A stretch of 64,000 nucleotides of DNA from the NCBI RefSeq assembly GCF_002258785.1, contig NZ_NOYI01000012.1:62001-126000 (forward strand), in the 5' to 3' direction. This DNA is from Rhodococcus sp. 06-235-1A. Lineage in GTDB: Bacteria; Actinomycetota; Actinomycetes; Mycobacteriales; Mycobacteriaceae. Numbering within the stretch: position 1 is the first letter of the stretch; each line of letters opens with the position of its first letter. Below the pieces are notes generated by a model. It ran no database searches. It saw only the letters and a program-made list of their open reading frames with translations, and was not told the origin of the DNA. This document shows, in pieces, positions 51,710 to 59,785 of the stretch. The position numbers and the translations under genes were made by a program.

Positions 51710-53185
51710 TCACCTAACCCCGTCCCATACCTCGCGTGTCGCCGACCTCGGGTCCAGAACGACTCCCGGCTCGTCGCCGAACATCATCACCGCACGGTCG
51801 CTGCCGTACGAGTCCCATCCGGGAGAGCCGTCGCGCACGAATTCGACCCAGGCGCGGTGCATCTCGTCGGCCACCTGCTGCGGCGGGTTCGGGCCCGTGA
51901 TTCGTGCGGTCTCGGGCTTGTGCAGCATGTCGAACACGAACGGGATCTCCAGCGCGTGACAGGCCCCGAGCGCGCCGTCGAACAACGATGAGCGCCAAGT
52001 GAATTCGTAGACGAATGCGTTACCGGAGCGGGCCTCGACCAGGCGTGTGGCCGGGATACGAAAGAACCAGTCGGTCATGACGGCGATCATCAGCTCGCCG
52101 GGCGAGGCGTCGGGCAGCTGTTCGCGGTACTTCTCCAGCGCCGACGGGTCGGCCCGGTACCCGGCGAGGACCATCTTCACGTAATCCTCGGTGATGTGCG
52201 GCACCAGCCCCGCCGGAACGATGAAGAACGCATGTTCCTCGCTGGTGGTTCCGATCAGCACGTCCACCTGTGCGCTCGCGCCGTCGCTGATGATGCGCGA
52301 AAACGGCAGCGCAGGAACGACATCACCGTCGATGTACGGTTCGAATGCCATCACGTTCAGGGCCAGCTCACCCCACGCTCCGGTCGGAGCCTCGGCCGTG
52401 ATCCGATCGGACAGATCGCGTTGCGCATCGACCAACGCGTCTACTGCCACCGAACCCAGGCCGTCCACCGTGGCCTCGACGCCGAGCGAGGCCGCCAGCG
52501 CCGCGGAGACTTTCGCGGCAGTCTCGGCAGTGATGACGTGGTGCCCGGCACCGCTCTGCAGAATCGCTCGCGAGAACAACCCCTCGGCACGGGGCATCGA
52601 CATCAGGGTGCCGACACTCATCGCGCCGGCCGACTCCCCCGCGATGGTCACCCGGGCCGGGTCGCCGCCGTAGGCAGAGATGTGGTCGCGTACCCATTCG
52701 AGGGCCGCGACCTGATCGAGCATCCCGCGGTTGGCCGGGGCTCCATCGATCAGTGCGAACCCGTCGACGCCGAGTCGGTAATTGATCACCACTGTCACGA
52801 CGCCGTCCCGCGCGAAGGCCGAACCGTCGTACGTGGGAATGGCGTTGCTGCCGTTGACGAATGCGCCGCCGTGGATCCAGACGAACACCGGTGCCGAGCC
52901 GCCGACATCGGGGGTGAAGACATTGACATTGAGGCAGTCCTCGCCGGGTACCACCGGCTCGCTCAGAATCTCGCTCGTCGGGGGGCGGTAACCCACCTTG
53001 GGAACGGTGGCCCCGAGCTCGAGTGCGTCCCGCACTCCGTCCCAGGTCGGGGGCGGCGACGGTGCTTGGAATCGACGGGGCCCGAACGGGGCCTCGGCGT
53101 ACGGCACTCCGAGAAACGAAATGATGCCTTCGCCGGTCCGACCGCGAACCTGGCCCTGAGGTGTATCGACAGTGATCGTGTCCAT
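51710..53185 (-). CDS. Type B carboxylesterase
   Basis: The 491-residue alpha/beta hydrolase has the type B signatures EDCLNVNVFTP (about 82-92), the oxyanion HGGAF and the nucleophile Ser185 in GESAGA. The acid is probably the Glu in TSEEHAF and the His lies in GACHALEIPF. It hydrolyses carboxylic esters, is cytoplasmic and has no signal peptide. It converges with the flavin monooxygenase; esterases next to Baeyer-Villiger-type enzymes often split the ester product, so they may work together, although they are on opposite strands. Confidence 0.9.
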   Translation of the reverse strand: MDTITVDTPQGQVRGRTGEGIISFLGVPYAEAPFGPRRFQAPSPPPTWDGVRDALELGATVPKVGYRPPTSEILSEPVVPGEDCLNVNVFTPDVGGSAPVFVWIHGGAFVNGSNAIPTYDGSAFARDGVVTVVINYRLGVDGFALIDGAPANRGMLDQVAALEWVRDHISAYGGDPARVTIAGESAGAMSVGTLMSMPRAEGLFSRAILQSGAGHHVITAETAAKVSAALAASLGVEATVDGLGSVAVDALVDAQRDLSDRITAEAPTGAWGELALNVMAFEPYIDGDVVPALPFSRIISDGASAQVDVLIGTTSEEHAFFIVPAGLVPHITEDYVKMVLAGYRADPSALEKYREQLPDASPGELMIAVMTDWFFRIPATRLVEARSGNAFVYEFTWRSSLFDGALGACHALEIPFVFDMLHKPETARITGPNPPQQVADEMHRAWVEFVRDGSPGWDSYGSDRAVMMFGDEPGVVLDPRSATREVWDGVR

Positions 53186-53230
53186 ACCTCATTACTACCC
53201 TGTTCGGATCGGACCGACGCCTTCAGGCGG

Positions 53231-54235
53231 TCAGACCAGACGTGTCTCGGGCGAACCCGTCTTGCCCGGGTCGCGCTCCACGGAATCGCCGAGTGCGTCG
53301 TCGATCTTGGCGAGTACATCGGCGTCGAGGGTGACCTCGGAGGCCTTGATGTTCTCGGCGATCTGCTCGGGGCGCGAGGCCCCGACGAGAGCTGCCGCGA
53401 TGTTGTCGTTCGCCAACACCCACGCAACAGCCAACTGCGCCATGGTGATTCCCAGATCATCGGCGATGGGCTTCAACTGCTGTACCCGGGTGAGCGTCTG
53501 ATCGTCGAGGTAGCGCGCGATCATCTTGTCGCCGCCCTTGTCGTCCTTGGCGCGAGAGCCGTCGGGCAGAGGTTGTCCGGGGAGGTACTTTCCGGTGAGC
53601 ACGCCCTGGGCGATGGGAGACCAGACGATCTGAGAGATGCCCAGTTCCTTCGAAGTGGGGATCACCTGGTCCTCGATCACGCGCCACAGCGCCGAATACT
53701 GCGGCTGGTTCGAGATGATCGAGAACCCGTTCTGGCGAGCGAGTTCCTGACCGGCGCGGAGCTGGTCGGCGGTCCATTCCGAGACGCCGATGTAGAGCGC
53801 TTTGCCCTGGCGGACGACGTCACCGAACGCCGCGATGGTCTCCTCGAGCGGGGTCTCGACGTCGTAGCGATGCGCCTGGTAGAGGTCCACGTAGTCGGTA
53901 CCGAGCCGACGCAGCGACGCGTCGATGCCTTCGAGGATGTGCTTGCGTGAGAGCCCGGTGTCGTTGGGGCCCTTGGGACCGACGGGGAAGTAGACCTTGG
54001 TGAAGATTTCCAGCGATTCCCGACGCTCCCCTTTGAGTGCGTCGCCCAGGACGGTCTCGGCAGCGCCGTTGGCGTAGACATCGGCGGTGTCGAACGTGGT
54101 GATGCCCGCATCGAGGGCCGCGCGTACGCACTGGGTGGCGATGTCGTTCTCCACCTGCGATCCGTGCGTCAACCAGTTGCCGTAAGTGATCTCCGAAATC
54201 TTCAGTCCGCTGTTTCCGAGGTATCTGTAAGCCAT
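53231..54235 (-). CDS. Aldo/keto reductase, Kv-beta-like
   Basis: The 334-residue TIM-barrel oxidoreductase has the AKR tetrad: Asp in FDTADVYANG, the Tyr of that motif, Lys in TKVYFPVG and His in YQAHRYD. NADPH-site segments are PIAQGVLTGKY and LVGASRPEQI near the C-terminus. The long insert SRAKDDKGGDKMIARYLDD and the overall length match the voltage-channel beta-subunit-like AKR6/YghZ group. It reduces aldehydes or ketones; the substrate is unknown. No operon partner. Confidence 0.92.
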   Translation of the reverse strand: MAYRYLGNSGLKISEITYGNWLTHGSQVENDIATQCVRAALDAGITTFDTADVYANGAAETVLGDALKGERRESLEIFTKVYFPVGPKGPNDTGLSRKHILEGIDASLRRLGTDYVDLYQAHRYDVETPLEETIAAFGDVVRQGKALYIGVSEWTADQLRAGQELARQNGFSIISNQPQYSALWRVIEDQVIPTSKELGISQIVWSPIAQGVLTGKYLPGQPLPDGSRAKDDKGGDKMIARYLDDQTLTRVQQLKPIADDLGITMAQLAVAWVLANDNIAAALVGASRPEQIAENIKASEVTLDADVLAKIDDALGDSVERDPGKTGSPETRLV

Positions 54236-54275
54236 GAAGAAAACGGTACTCCGATGACTTTCGGATCAGGTTCCT

Positions 54276-55517
54276 TCATGTCGTCTCTTCCGACGGCCAG
54301 TAGTGATTCAGAGCCCATATCCCGACGCCGCAGAGGACGACCGGTGCGAATGCAGCACCTGCCGAGAGCCACAGGTCGGACCAGGACGTGCTTGTGATGG
54401 CAGACGTCAGCGGCGTGTATGCCGTCCATCCGTAGGTGACCACCATCGGCACCGTGATCGCCAGCGGTACCGCGAGGCCGAGTGCCGATGCCGTCGGGCC
54501 GGTACGACTGCACGACACGTAGAGATAAGCCGCGGCGGCCGGAAAGGCCACAAGACTTGCCACGTAGTTCACGTTGTCCAGCGGCGGACTGTCGAACAGT
54601 GCGGTCACGCACACCAACGCGAGTAGTGCGATACCGATCAGCGGATGCCCCCATCGCAATCCGGATGCGGTACCGGCTGCCACGGCAACTGCCGTGACGG
54701 CGACGACGACGAGTACCCAGACTCCGTCCGACACGTCGATACCCACTCCGGACGTGGTGGTCGAGGTGAGCAGCACAGCCGTCCCGGCGAGAACCATCAC
54801 GCCACCGCGACCAGGCAACAGGCCGGCCGCCGCGAACAACACGGGCAGGACGAGGATTCCGAAGTACCAGCTTCCGGTGACGCTGTCGACGTTCCCGAAG
54901 AGGTCGTACGCGAACACCATATCGATCAGTAGACCGCCGACAGCGATCAGCAGTATCGCTCCGACCGTGCGGATACGGCGATCGGATGGCGGACCCTGTC
55001 GGCTCAGGTCGACTGGGGCTGCCCACGCCGCTGTCAGCACCACGAGGGCGCACAGCACCGGAACGAACAACGGTGTGCCCAGATCGGATTCGGTGAGGTA
55101 GTCGGCATAGCCCCGCGGAATGCCCGGGTATTGCAGCGCCTCGACTGCGCCCGCACCGAGTAGTCCGAGGAGGAACGACCCGGTCAGTAGAGCCTGCAGA
55201 ATTCGGCGACTGTTCGCTTGCACTGCAGCACAACCCAGCAACACACCACCTGCGAGTACGCGGATGAGGTCGGAGGGGAACAGCAGTACCGAGACCCCGG
55301 TGACGACAGCCGAGGCGATGGACAGACCTGCCAGGATGCTGCGCCGACGCACGACCATCGCCAGACCCGACGCCAGAATCACTGCGACCGCGACTCCTCC
55401 GCCGCCACTGGAGAACTGCACCCCGCCGAAGCTGGTGTTGCCGAAAATGTCGGTGCTGTCGGATTGCATCGACAATCCTGCAAGCAATCCGGTCAGAAGT
55501 ACCCCGAGCGCAATCAT
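54276..55517 (-). CDS. Hypothetical polytopic membrane protein
   Basis: The 413-residue protein has about twelve to thirteen predicted helices (for example MIALGVLLTGLLAGLSM at the start and the stretch VLVVVAVTAVAVAAGTA). No transporter family signature is recognised. ATG 55517 is the first start inside the transmembrane-rich frame; upstream codons overlap the MarR gene. It begins seven bases after the MarR stop, so it is the third gene of the DJ-1-MarR operon. Confidence 0.7.
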   Translation of the reverse strand: MIALGVLLTGLLAGLSMQSDSTDIFGNTSFGGVQFSSGGGGVAVAVILASGLAMVVRRRSILAGLSIASAVVTGVSVLLFPSDLIRVLAGGVLLGCAAVQANSRRILQALLTGSFLLGLLGAGAVEALQYPGIPRGYADYLTESDLGTPLFVPVLCALVVLTAAWAAPVDLSRQGPPSDRRIRTVGAILLIAVGGLLIDMVFAYDLFGNVDSVTGSWYFGILVLPVLFAAAGLLPGRGGVMVLAGTAVLLTSTTTSGVGIDVSDGVWVLVVVAVTAVAVAAGTASGLRWGHPLIGIALLALVCVTALFDSPPLDNVNYVASLVAFPAAAAYLYVSCSRTGPTASALGLAVPLAITVPMVVTYGWTAYTPLTSAITSTSWSDLWLSAGAAFAPVVLCGVGIWALNHYWPSEETT

Positions 55518-55524
55518 GCCCGAA

Positions 55525-55989
55525 TTATGCACTGCCGCTGCGATAGTCCCGGGATGCCGCGAGGATCTTCTCCAGGGTCGCCGCGAAGGCCCGCAGTTCA
55601 TCCTGCCCCACCGCTGCTCCCACGGCGTCGGACCACGCATGTTGCGCGTCCCGCAGCTCTGCAACGGTATCGCGCCCCTTGGGGGTGGGTTCCAACAACT
55701 TCGCGCGCTTGTGGTTCGGGTTGTCGACGTATACGGCCCAGCCTTTGGCCACCAACAGATTTGCCGTCCGTTGGACGCTCTGTCGTGCCAACCCCAGCCC
55801 GACGCGTCGCGCGATGTCAGCGACCGAGAGAGGCTCGTCCAGGGTGGCTCCGAGGACCTGCCACCACGCCGGAGTCAGACCCGTCGGCTCGGTGATGTCG
55901 TGTGCGGCAGCCAGGAATTCGCCGTTGAGCTCGAAGACGGGCAACACCAATGCCGTCAGTGCATCACCCTGCGGCGTACGTTGTTTCAT
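55525..55989 (-). CDS. MarR family transcriptional regulator
   Basis: The 154-residue winged-helix regulator has LSVADIARRVGLGLARQSVQRTANLLVAKGW (about 54-84) and a wing with PNHKRAKLLEPT. Its ATG overlaps the stop of the DJ-1/PfpI gene (ATGA). Two perfect palindromes in front of that gene (56605-56622 and 56634-56651) are the likely operators, so the operon is probably autorepressed. Confidence 0.88.
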   Translation of the reverse strand: MKQRTPQGDALTALVLPVFELNGEFLAAAHDITEPTGLTPAWWQVLGATLDEPLSVADIARRVGLGLARQSVQRTANLLVAKGWAVYVDNPNHKRAKLLEPTPKGRDTVAELRDAQHAWSDAVGAAVGQDELRAFAATLEKILAASRDYRSGSA

Positions 55990-56585
55990 GCGCCGGCAAG
56001 TTGCTCGTAGTACTTGCGTTCACCTGTCGTGTACAGGCCGTACCAGGCATCGATGACGGGTTGCGGAAACGCGTTCAGCCGCTCGAACACCAGCTTCGCG
56101 AACTCGAGCGGGTTCACCCCGCCTGCGGTGATCACGGTGCCGTCGGACACCGCCTTCTCGTCTCGATAGTGCTCCGCACCACGGTATTCGGTTGCCGCCG
56201 TGAGGAACTCCGCGGCATTCGAGGTATGCGGCCGGTCGTCGAGAAGTCCCGTTCGGGCCAAACCGAATGTTGCCCCGCAGATTGCTGCGACCGGAGTCCC
56301 TGCCGCAACCAGTTCGGCGGCGAGCTTCAGTACCGTGTCGTGCCCGGATTCCCAACTGTCCGCTCCCGGCAGAATCAACGCGTCGAGTGTCGGCAGATCG
56401 GCCAAGCCGACGTCCGGAGTGATACGCAATCCTCCCATCGTCGTGACGGCCTGCCCCGTCTCCGAGGCGACGATCAATCGGTTGGCGTCCGGGTCTTGTT
56501 CACGAGCCATGGCAAGTCCGGCGGTGAGGTATCCGTACTCCCAGTCGGCCATGGTGTCGGTGGCATAGAGCGCAATGGTGGTCAT
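55986..56585 (-). CDS. DJ-1/PfpI family protein
   Basis: The 199-residue protein has the flavodoxin-like fold of the family with the nucleophile elbow AAICGATFG (Cys103) and the acidic partner near ADWEYG. Relatives act as glutamine-amidotransferase-like enzymes, chaperones, isonitrile hydratases or glyoxalases; this one cannot be assigned further. GAGGA precedes the ATG. It heads an operon with MarR and a membrane protein under two TTGACAG palindromes. Confidence 0.88.
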   Translation of the reverse strand: MTTIALYATDTMADWEYGYLTAGLAMAREQDPDANRLIVASETGQAVTTMGGLRITPDVGLADLPTLDALILPGADSWESGHDTVLKLAAELVAAGTPVAAICGATFGLARTGLLDDRPHTSNAAEFLTAATEYRGAEHYRDEKAVSDGTVITAGGVNPLEFAKLVFERLNAFPQPVIDAWYGLYTTGERKYYEQLAGA

Positions 56586-56604
56586 CGGAACGTCCTCACG
56601 TCGA

Positions 56605-56651
56605 TTGACAGGATGCTGTCAATCATCACTCCATTGACAGCAGGCTGTCAA
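56605..56651. promoter_or_regulatory. Two perfect operators upstream of DJ-1/MarR operon
   Basis: TTGACAG-GATG-CTGTCAA (56605-56622) and TTGACAG-CAGG-CTGTCAA (56634-56651) are identical 18-base palindromes apart from the central four bases; their centres are 29 bases apart. The first is 20 bases before the DJ-1 ATG. The second lies in the last codons of the uridine-kinase-like gene. Adjacent MarR is the likely repressor. Confidence 0.8.
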
Positions 56652-57270
56652 TACCTGGCAGCACCCGAGTGGCCCGCTCGCGTGGATCCACCTCATCCAG
56701 ATAGATCCGGCACGCCGCATGATAGCGCTGGTCGAAGGCCATGCCCGCGGCCACTTCACCCCCGAGCGCATCCGCATCCCTGGCCGTACCGCGAGCCCGA
56801 GCGACGTCCATGGGGGTGTCGACGAAGACCGTGTAGTCCCAGTAGTCGGGCAGCGGCGGCCGATGTAGGAATGTTCCGTCCACGACGACGACCGCGTCGG
56901 CAGGTACCGCTTCGAGCGGATCGTCCACCGGCTCATCGGACGCCAGATCGATGACGCGACGACGGATGGCACCACTTCCGTTCGGCCCCAGAGGAATCAG
57001 AACGTGCTCACGCAGCGCGTCGAAGTCGTAGGCATCCCGGTAGTAGCCGAGGGCCGACGCCCGACCCTGCCGATAACGGTGGGCGCGCCGGTGATGGAAA
57101 CCGTCCATCGTCACGTGCACTGCCGGACGACCCTTCGCCGCAATGGCATTCACCAACCATCGTGCGCACGTGGACTTACCCGAGGCCGTCACACCGTCGA
57201 TCGCCACCCGCAGCGGATGCGCCGAATTCCGGGCCAGCACGTCCCGCACCATGTCATCACCGACGCTCAT
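56626..57270 (-). CDS. Uridine kinase-like P-loop protein
   Basis: The 214-residue protein is a phosphoribulokinase/uridine-kinase-type P-loop enzyme with Walker A GVTASGKST at 26-34, the substrate segment MDGFHHRR, and VVVVDGTFLHRP, a Walker-B-like acceptor site. It probably phosphorylates a nucleoside or related sugar. ATG 57270 is chosen because the protein then begins close to the P-loop as in relatives; ATG 57288 and TTG 57303 are alternatives. The last codons carry the second TTGACAG palindrome. Confidence 0.82.
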   Translation of the reverse strand: MSVGDDMVRDVLARNSAHPLRVAIDGVTASGKSTCARWLVNAIAAKGRPAVHVTMDGFHHRRAHRYRQGRASALGYYRDAYDFDALREHVLIPLGPNGSGAIRRRVIDLASDEPVDDPLEAVPADAVVVVDGTFLHRPPLPDYWDYTVFVDTPMDVARARGTARDADALGGEVAAGMAFDQRYHAACRIYLDEVDPRERATRVLPGIDSLLSME

Positions 57271-57299
57271 GCGCCGAGGGTAGGCCATGACGGGTTTAC

Positions 57300-57315
57300 T
57301 CAACCAAGTGGTTGA
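57300..57315. promoter_or_regulatory. ArsR-type operator
   Basis: TCAACCA-AG-TGGTTGA is a perfect seven-base-arm palindrome with a two-base centre, 52 bases before the ArsR start. Palindromes of this kind are found in front of ArsR-SRPBCC gene pairs. It also lies at the possible start region of the kinase gene on the other strand. Confidence 0.65.
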
Positions 57316-57367
57316 CTACACCGGTCGCGGGGCTTAATCTCGACACCAGCGAGAAAGCTAGGAGCCC

Positions 57368-57727
57368 ATGGACGACCACACGGAGCAACTCAACAAGACG
57401 TTCGCAGCCCTGGCCGATCCCACTCGGCGTGACATGGTCGCCCGTCTCGCAGGTGCCGATGCGAACGTCAGCGAACTGGCCGAGCCGTACGACATGAGCC
57501 TGCAGGCCGTATCAAAGCACGTGAAAGTACTCGAGGACGCCGGCCTGGTCACTCGAAGCAAAGATGCCCAGCGTCGTCCGGTGCACCTGGATGCGGAGGT
57601 GTTCGGCCTGATGGCGAAGTGGATCGAGCGTTATCGACAGGAAGCCGAACAGCGTTATCGCCGCCTCGACGCCCTGCTGGAGAGCATTGCGGACGACAAG
57701 ACCACCGAGACGAAAGAGGTGTCATGA
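57368..57727 (+). CDS. ArsR family transcriptional regulator
   Basis: The 119-residue winged-helix protein has NKTFAALADPTRRDMVARL and the recognition region NVSELAEPYDMSLQAVSKHVKVLEDAGLV. No metal-binding cysteines of the ArsR/SmtB type are seen, so it senses something else. It overlaps the next gene by four bases (ATGA), and such ArsR proteins typically regulate the SRPBCC partner encoded beside them. Confidence 0.9.
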   Translation: MDDHTEQLNKTFAALADPTRRDMVARLAGADANVSELAEPYDMSLQAVSKHVKVLEDAGLVTRSKDAQRRPVHLDAEVFGLMAKWIERYRQEAEQRYRRLDALLESIADDKTTETKEVS

Positions 57728-58761
57728 CAGTGCACGAAACCGAGATCCACGCAGACGAGAAAGTACCCACGATCGAGATCGTTCGAGAGTTCGACGCGAC
57801 GCCGGAGCAGGTGTTCCGCGCTCATATCGACCCCGAGCTGTACAGGAAGTGGGTGGGACCCAGGTCGTTGACCACGCGAATCCTCAAGTGGGAGGCGCAC
57901 ACCGGAGGTGCGTGGGCGTTCGCCAACGATCGGGACGGGGAGGAGATCGCATCCTTCTTCGGCAGTTTCCACGAGGTCAGGGACAACGAGCGGATCGTGT
58001 GGACGTTCACCTACGAGGGTCAGCCCGATTCGGTTGCCCTCGAGACCCTCACGTTCGAGGGACGCGAGGGCGGGGGCACGCTACTGAACGTACTCAGTGT
58101 GATGTCGGACTTCGCCACTCGCGACGGCATGCTGTCCAGCGGAATGGATGTCGGAGTGAAAGAGGGCTACGACAAACTCGACGAGCTACTCACGCAACAA
58201 ACGGGGCCGGCTCGGCAGCACCTGCAGGACGCGGCAGCCTTCACCGCGCTCGTCCTGTCCGCGTCGCCCGAGGACTGGTCACGCCCGAGCCCGGTATCAG
58301 GCTGGGCTGCAATCGATGTCGTGAAGCACCTGATCGAGTGGTCTCGCGGCTTTCTCGCCGGCGGCGCAGGAATCGAATTCCAGACTCTGGATATCGATGC
58401 CGACCCGAAAGCTGCATGGCAACGTCACGTCGCCGACATCCAAGCCATTCTCGACGACCCGTCCGGCCGCGTGTTGAGCAACCCGCACACCGGAGACATG
58501 CCGGTGGACAAAGCGATCGCCATGTTCTACACCGCAGACATCTGGATGCACTCCTGGGACCTGGCGAAAGCCCTCGGCCGCGAACCCGACCTGGGCCAGG
58601 AGCGCTGCGCAGCGGCCCTCGACGCCATGCGACCGATGGAGCAGATGCTGAGGGACAGCGGACAGTACGGGCCCGCGGTTCCCGTCGCCGACGACGCGTC
58701 CCCGCAGGACAAGCTGATGGCCTTCATCGGCCGGGACCCGGCCTGGACATCCCGGAGCTAA
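57724..58761 (+). CDS. SRPBCC (AHSA1-like) domain fused to DinB/TIGR03086 domain
   Basis: The 345-residue protein has two parts. Residues about 15-150 are an SRPBCC/AHSA1 domain (IVREFDATPEQVFRAHIDPELYRKWVGP), a hydrophobic-ligand-binding fold. Residues about 160-345 are a DinB-like metal-binding domain of the TIGR03086/maleylpyruvate-isomerase type (SPVSGWAAIDVVKHLIEWSRG, then DIWMHSWDLAKALG), where His residues probably bind metal and a thiol cofactor such as mycothiol may act. Usually these are separate genes. ATG 57724 is coupled to arsR. Function unknown; detoxification is plausible. Confidence 0.88.
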   Translation: MTVHETEIHADEKVPTIEIVREFDATPEQVFRAHIDPELYRKWVGPRSLTTRILKWEAHTGGAWAFANDRDGEEIASFFGSFHEVRDNERIVWTFTYEGQPDSVALETLTFEGREGGGTLLNVLSVMSDFATRDGMLSSGMDVGVKEGYDKLDELLTQQTGPARQHLQDAAAFTALVLSASPEDWSRPSPVSGWAAIDVVKHLIEWSRGFLAGGAGIEFQTLDIDADPKAAWQRHVADIQAILDDPSGRVLSNPHTGDMPVDKAIAMFYTADIWMHSWDLAKALGREPDLGQERCAAALDAMRPMEQMLRDSGQYGPAVPVADDASPQDKLMAFIGRDPAWTSRS

Positions 58762-59741
58762 CTTGCTACCACCTCGAGTTGCGGCCGAATCTTGTTCAAC
58801 GAGAACTCGACCGACGCTTTCGACGGCAAGTTGATCCCGACGACCGTCGCGTAATCGACAACGGCCAGCCCCCCTCCGGTGGCCGCCGGAAGCCTGGTGA
58901 ACCCGGGCAGCTTCTCGAGATCGTCGCGGGTCCCGCCGTTGGGGAGCATCACCACCAAATCGGCCGTCAAAACGTCGAGACGCTCGGGACTGAGCACGAT
59001 GCGTCCGTGCGAGATGTCGGGTGAGTTCACCAGGCCCTCGGGCACACTGAGCCCGATGCTGTCGAAGATCTGAGCCGCACCGTCCTCCGGATCGGCGACG
59101 ACGGCCAGCTGCTGCGTGCTGAAGATGAACTGCGAGAGCACAGCGGTCTTACCGTTCAGCCCGGGAAGATCGGCGACGATTCCGTCGGTGAATTCGCGAC
59201 CCTCCTCGATGATTCGGCTCGCATCGTCTTCCCGGTCCAGAACTCGTCCGAGGGTCTCGATCTGCGACTCCCACGTCTCGACCTTCTCCGCCTTCGGGAA
59301 GATAGTCGGTGCGATGTCCGAAAGCCCGCGGTACGGATCGATCGACGGGATGCCCGACACCAGAATCAGATCGGGCTGCAGTGCCGCGATCTCCTCCGTC
59401 GGAACCGCCCCACCCACCTGGTCGACGGCCGAGGCGTCGAGCATGACGGAATCGTCCGCTACCTCGGTCTGCCAGGGGTAGAGGCCCCGCTCGTTTCCGT
59501 TGGACCCGGCAGAGACGTATCCGACGGGTTGCACGTCGAACTCGAGCAGGGCGTCGACCCACTGCTGACCGAACGCGACGATCCGGCTGGGTGTACCCGT
59601 CACCTCGGTGGGTCCGGCGATGGTGTCCACGGTGATGGTTCGGGACTCGGACACCGAATCGTCAGCCGCCCCGCTACTGCACGCGACCAGCGCCGACGCG
59701 GTTGTCAGAGCGAGCACACACCCCAGGAATGTCCGTTTCAT
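58758..59741 (-). CDS. Siderophore-binding lipoprotein (ABC transporter substrate-binding)
   Basis: The 327-residue precursor has a lipoprotein signal (SALVAC, lipid-bearing Cys21) and the FecB/FepB-type fold: RIVAFGQQWVDALLEFDVQPVGY and the helix-rich IETLGRVLDREDDASRII linker. It would capture ferric siderophores outside the membrane. No permease or ATPase genes are adjacent, so it uses a system encoded elsewhere. An IdeR/DtxR-type iron box lies just upstream (59751-59769). Its end overlaps the end of the converging SRPBCC gene. Confidence 0.9.
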   Translation of the reverse strand: MKRTFLGCVLALTTASALVACSSGAADDSVSESRTITVDTIAGPTEVTGTPSRIVAFGQQWVDALLEFDVQPVGYVSAGSNGNERGLYPWQTEVADDSVMLDASAVDQVGGAVPTEEIAALQPDLILVSGIPSIDPYRGLSDIAPTIFPKAEKVETWESQIETLGRVLDREDDASRIIEEGREFTDGIVADLPGLNGKTAVLSQFIFSTQQLAVVADPEDGAAQIFDSIGLSVPEGLVNSPDISHGRIVLSPERLDVLTADLVVMLPNGGTRDDLEKLPGFTRLPAATGGGLAVVDYATVVGINLPSKASVEFSLNKIRPQLEVVAS

Positions 59742-59750
59742 CCGCAGAAG

Positions 59751-59769
59751 TTAGCACAGGCTCACCTTG
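59751..59769. promoter_or_regulatory. IdeR/DtxR iron box
   Basis: TTAGCACAGGCTCACCTTG matches about 14 of 19 positions of the actinobacterial iron-box consensus TTAGGTTAGGCTAACCTAA. It is 10 bases upstream of the siderophore-binding protein ATG, where IdeR repression would act. Confidence 0.7.
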
Positions 59770-59785
59770 CTGCGGTGGGCTACGT

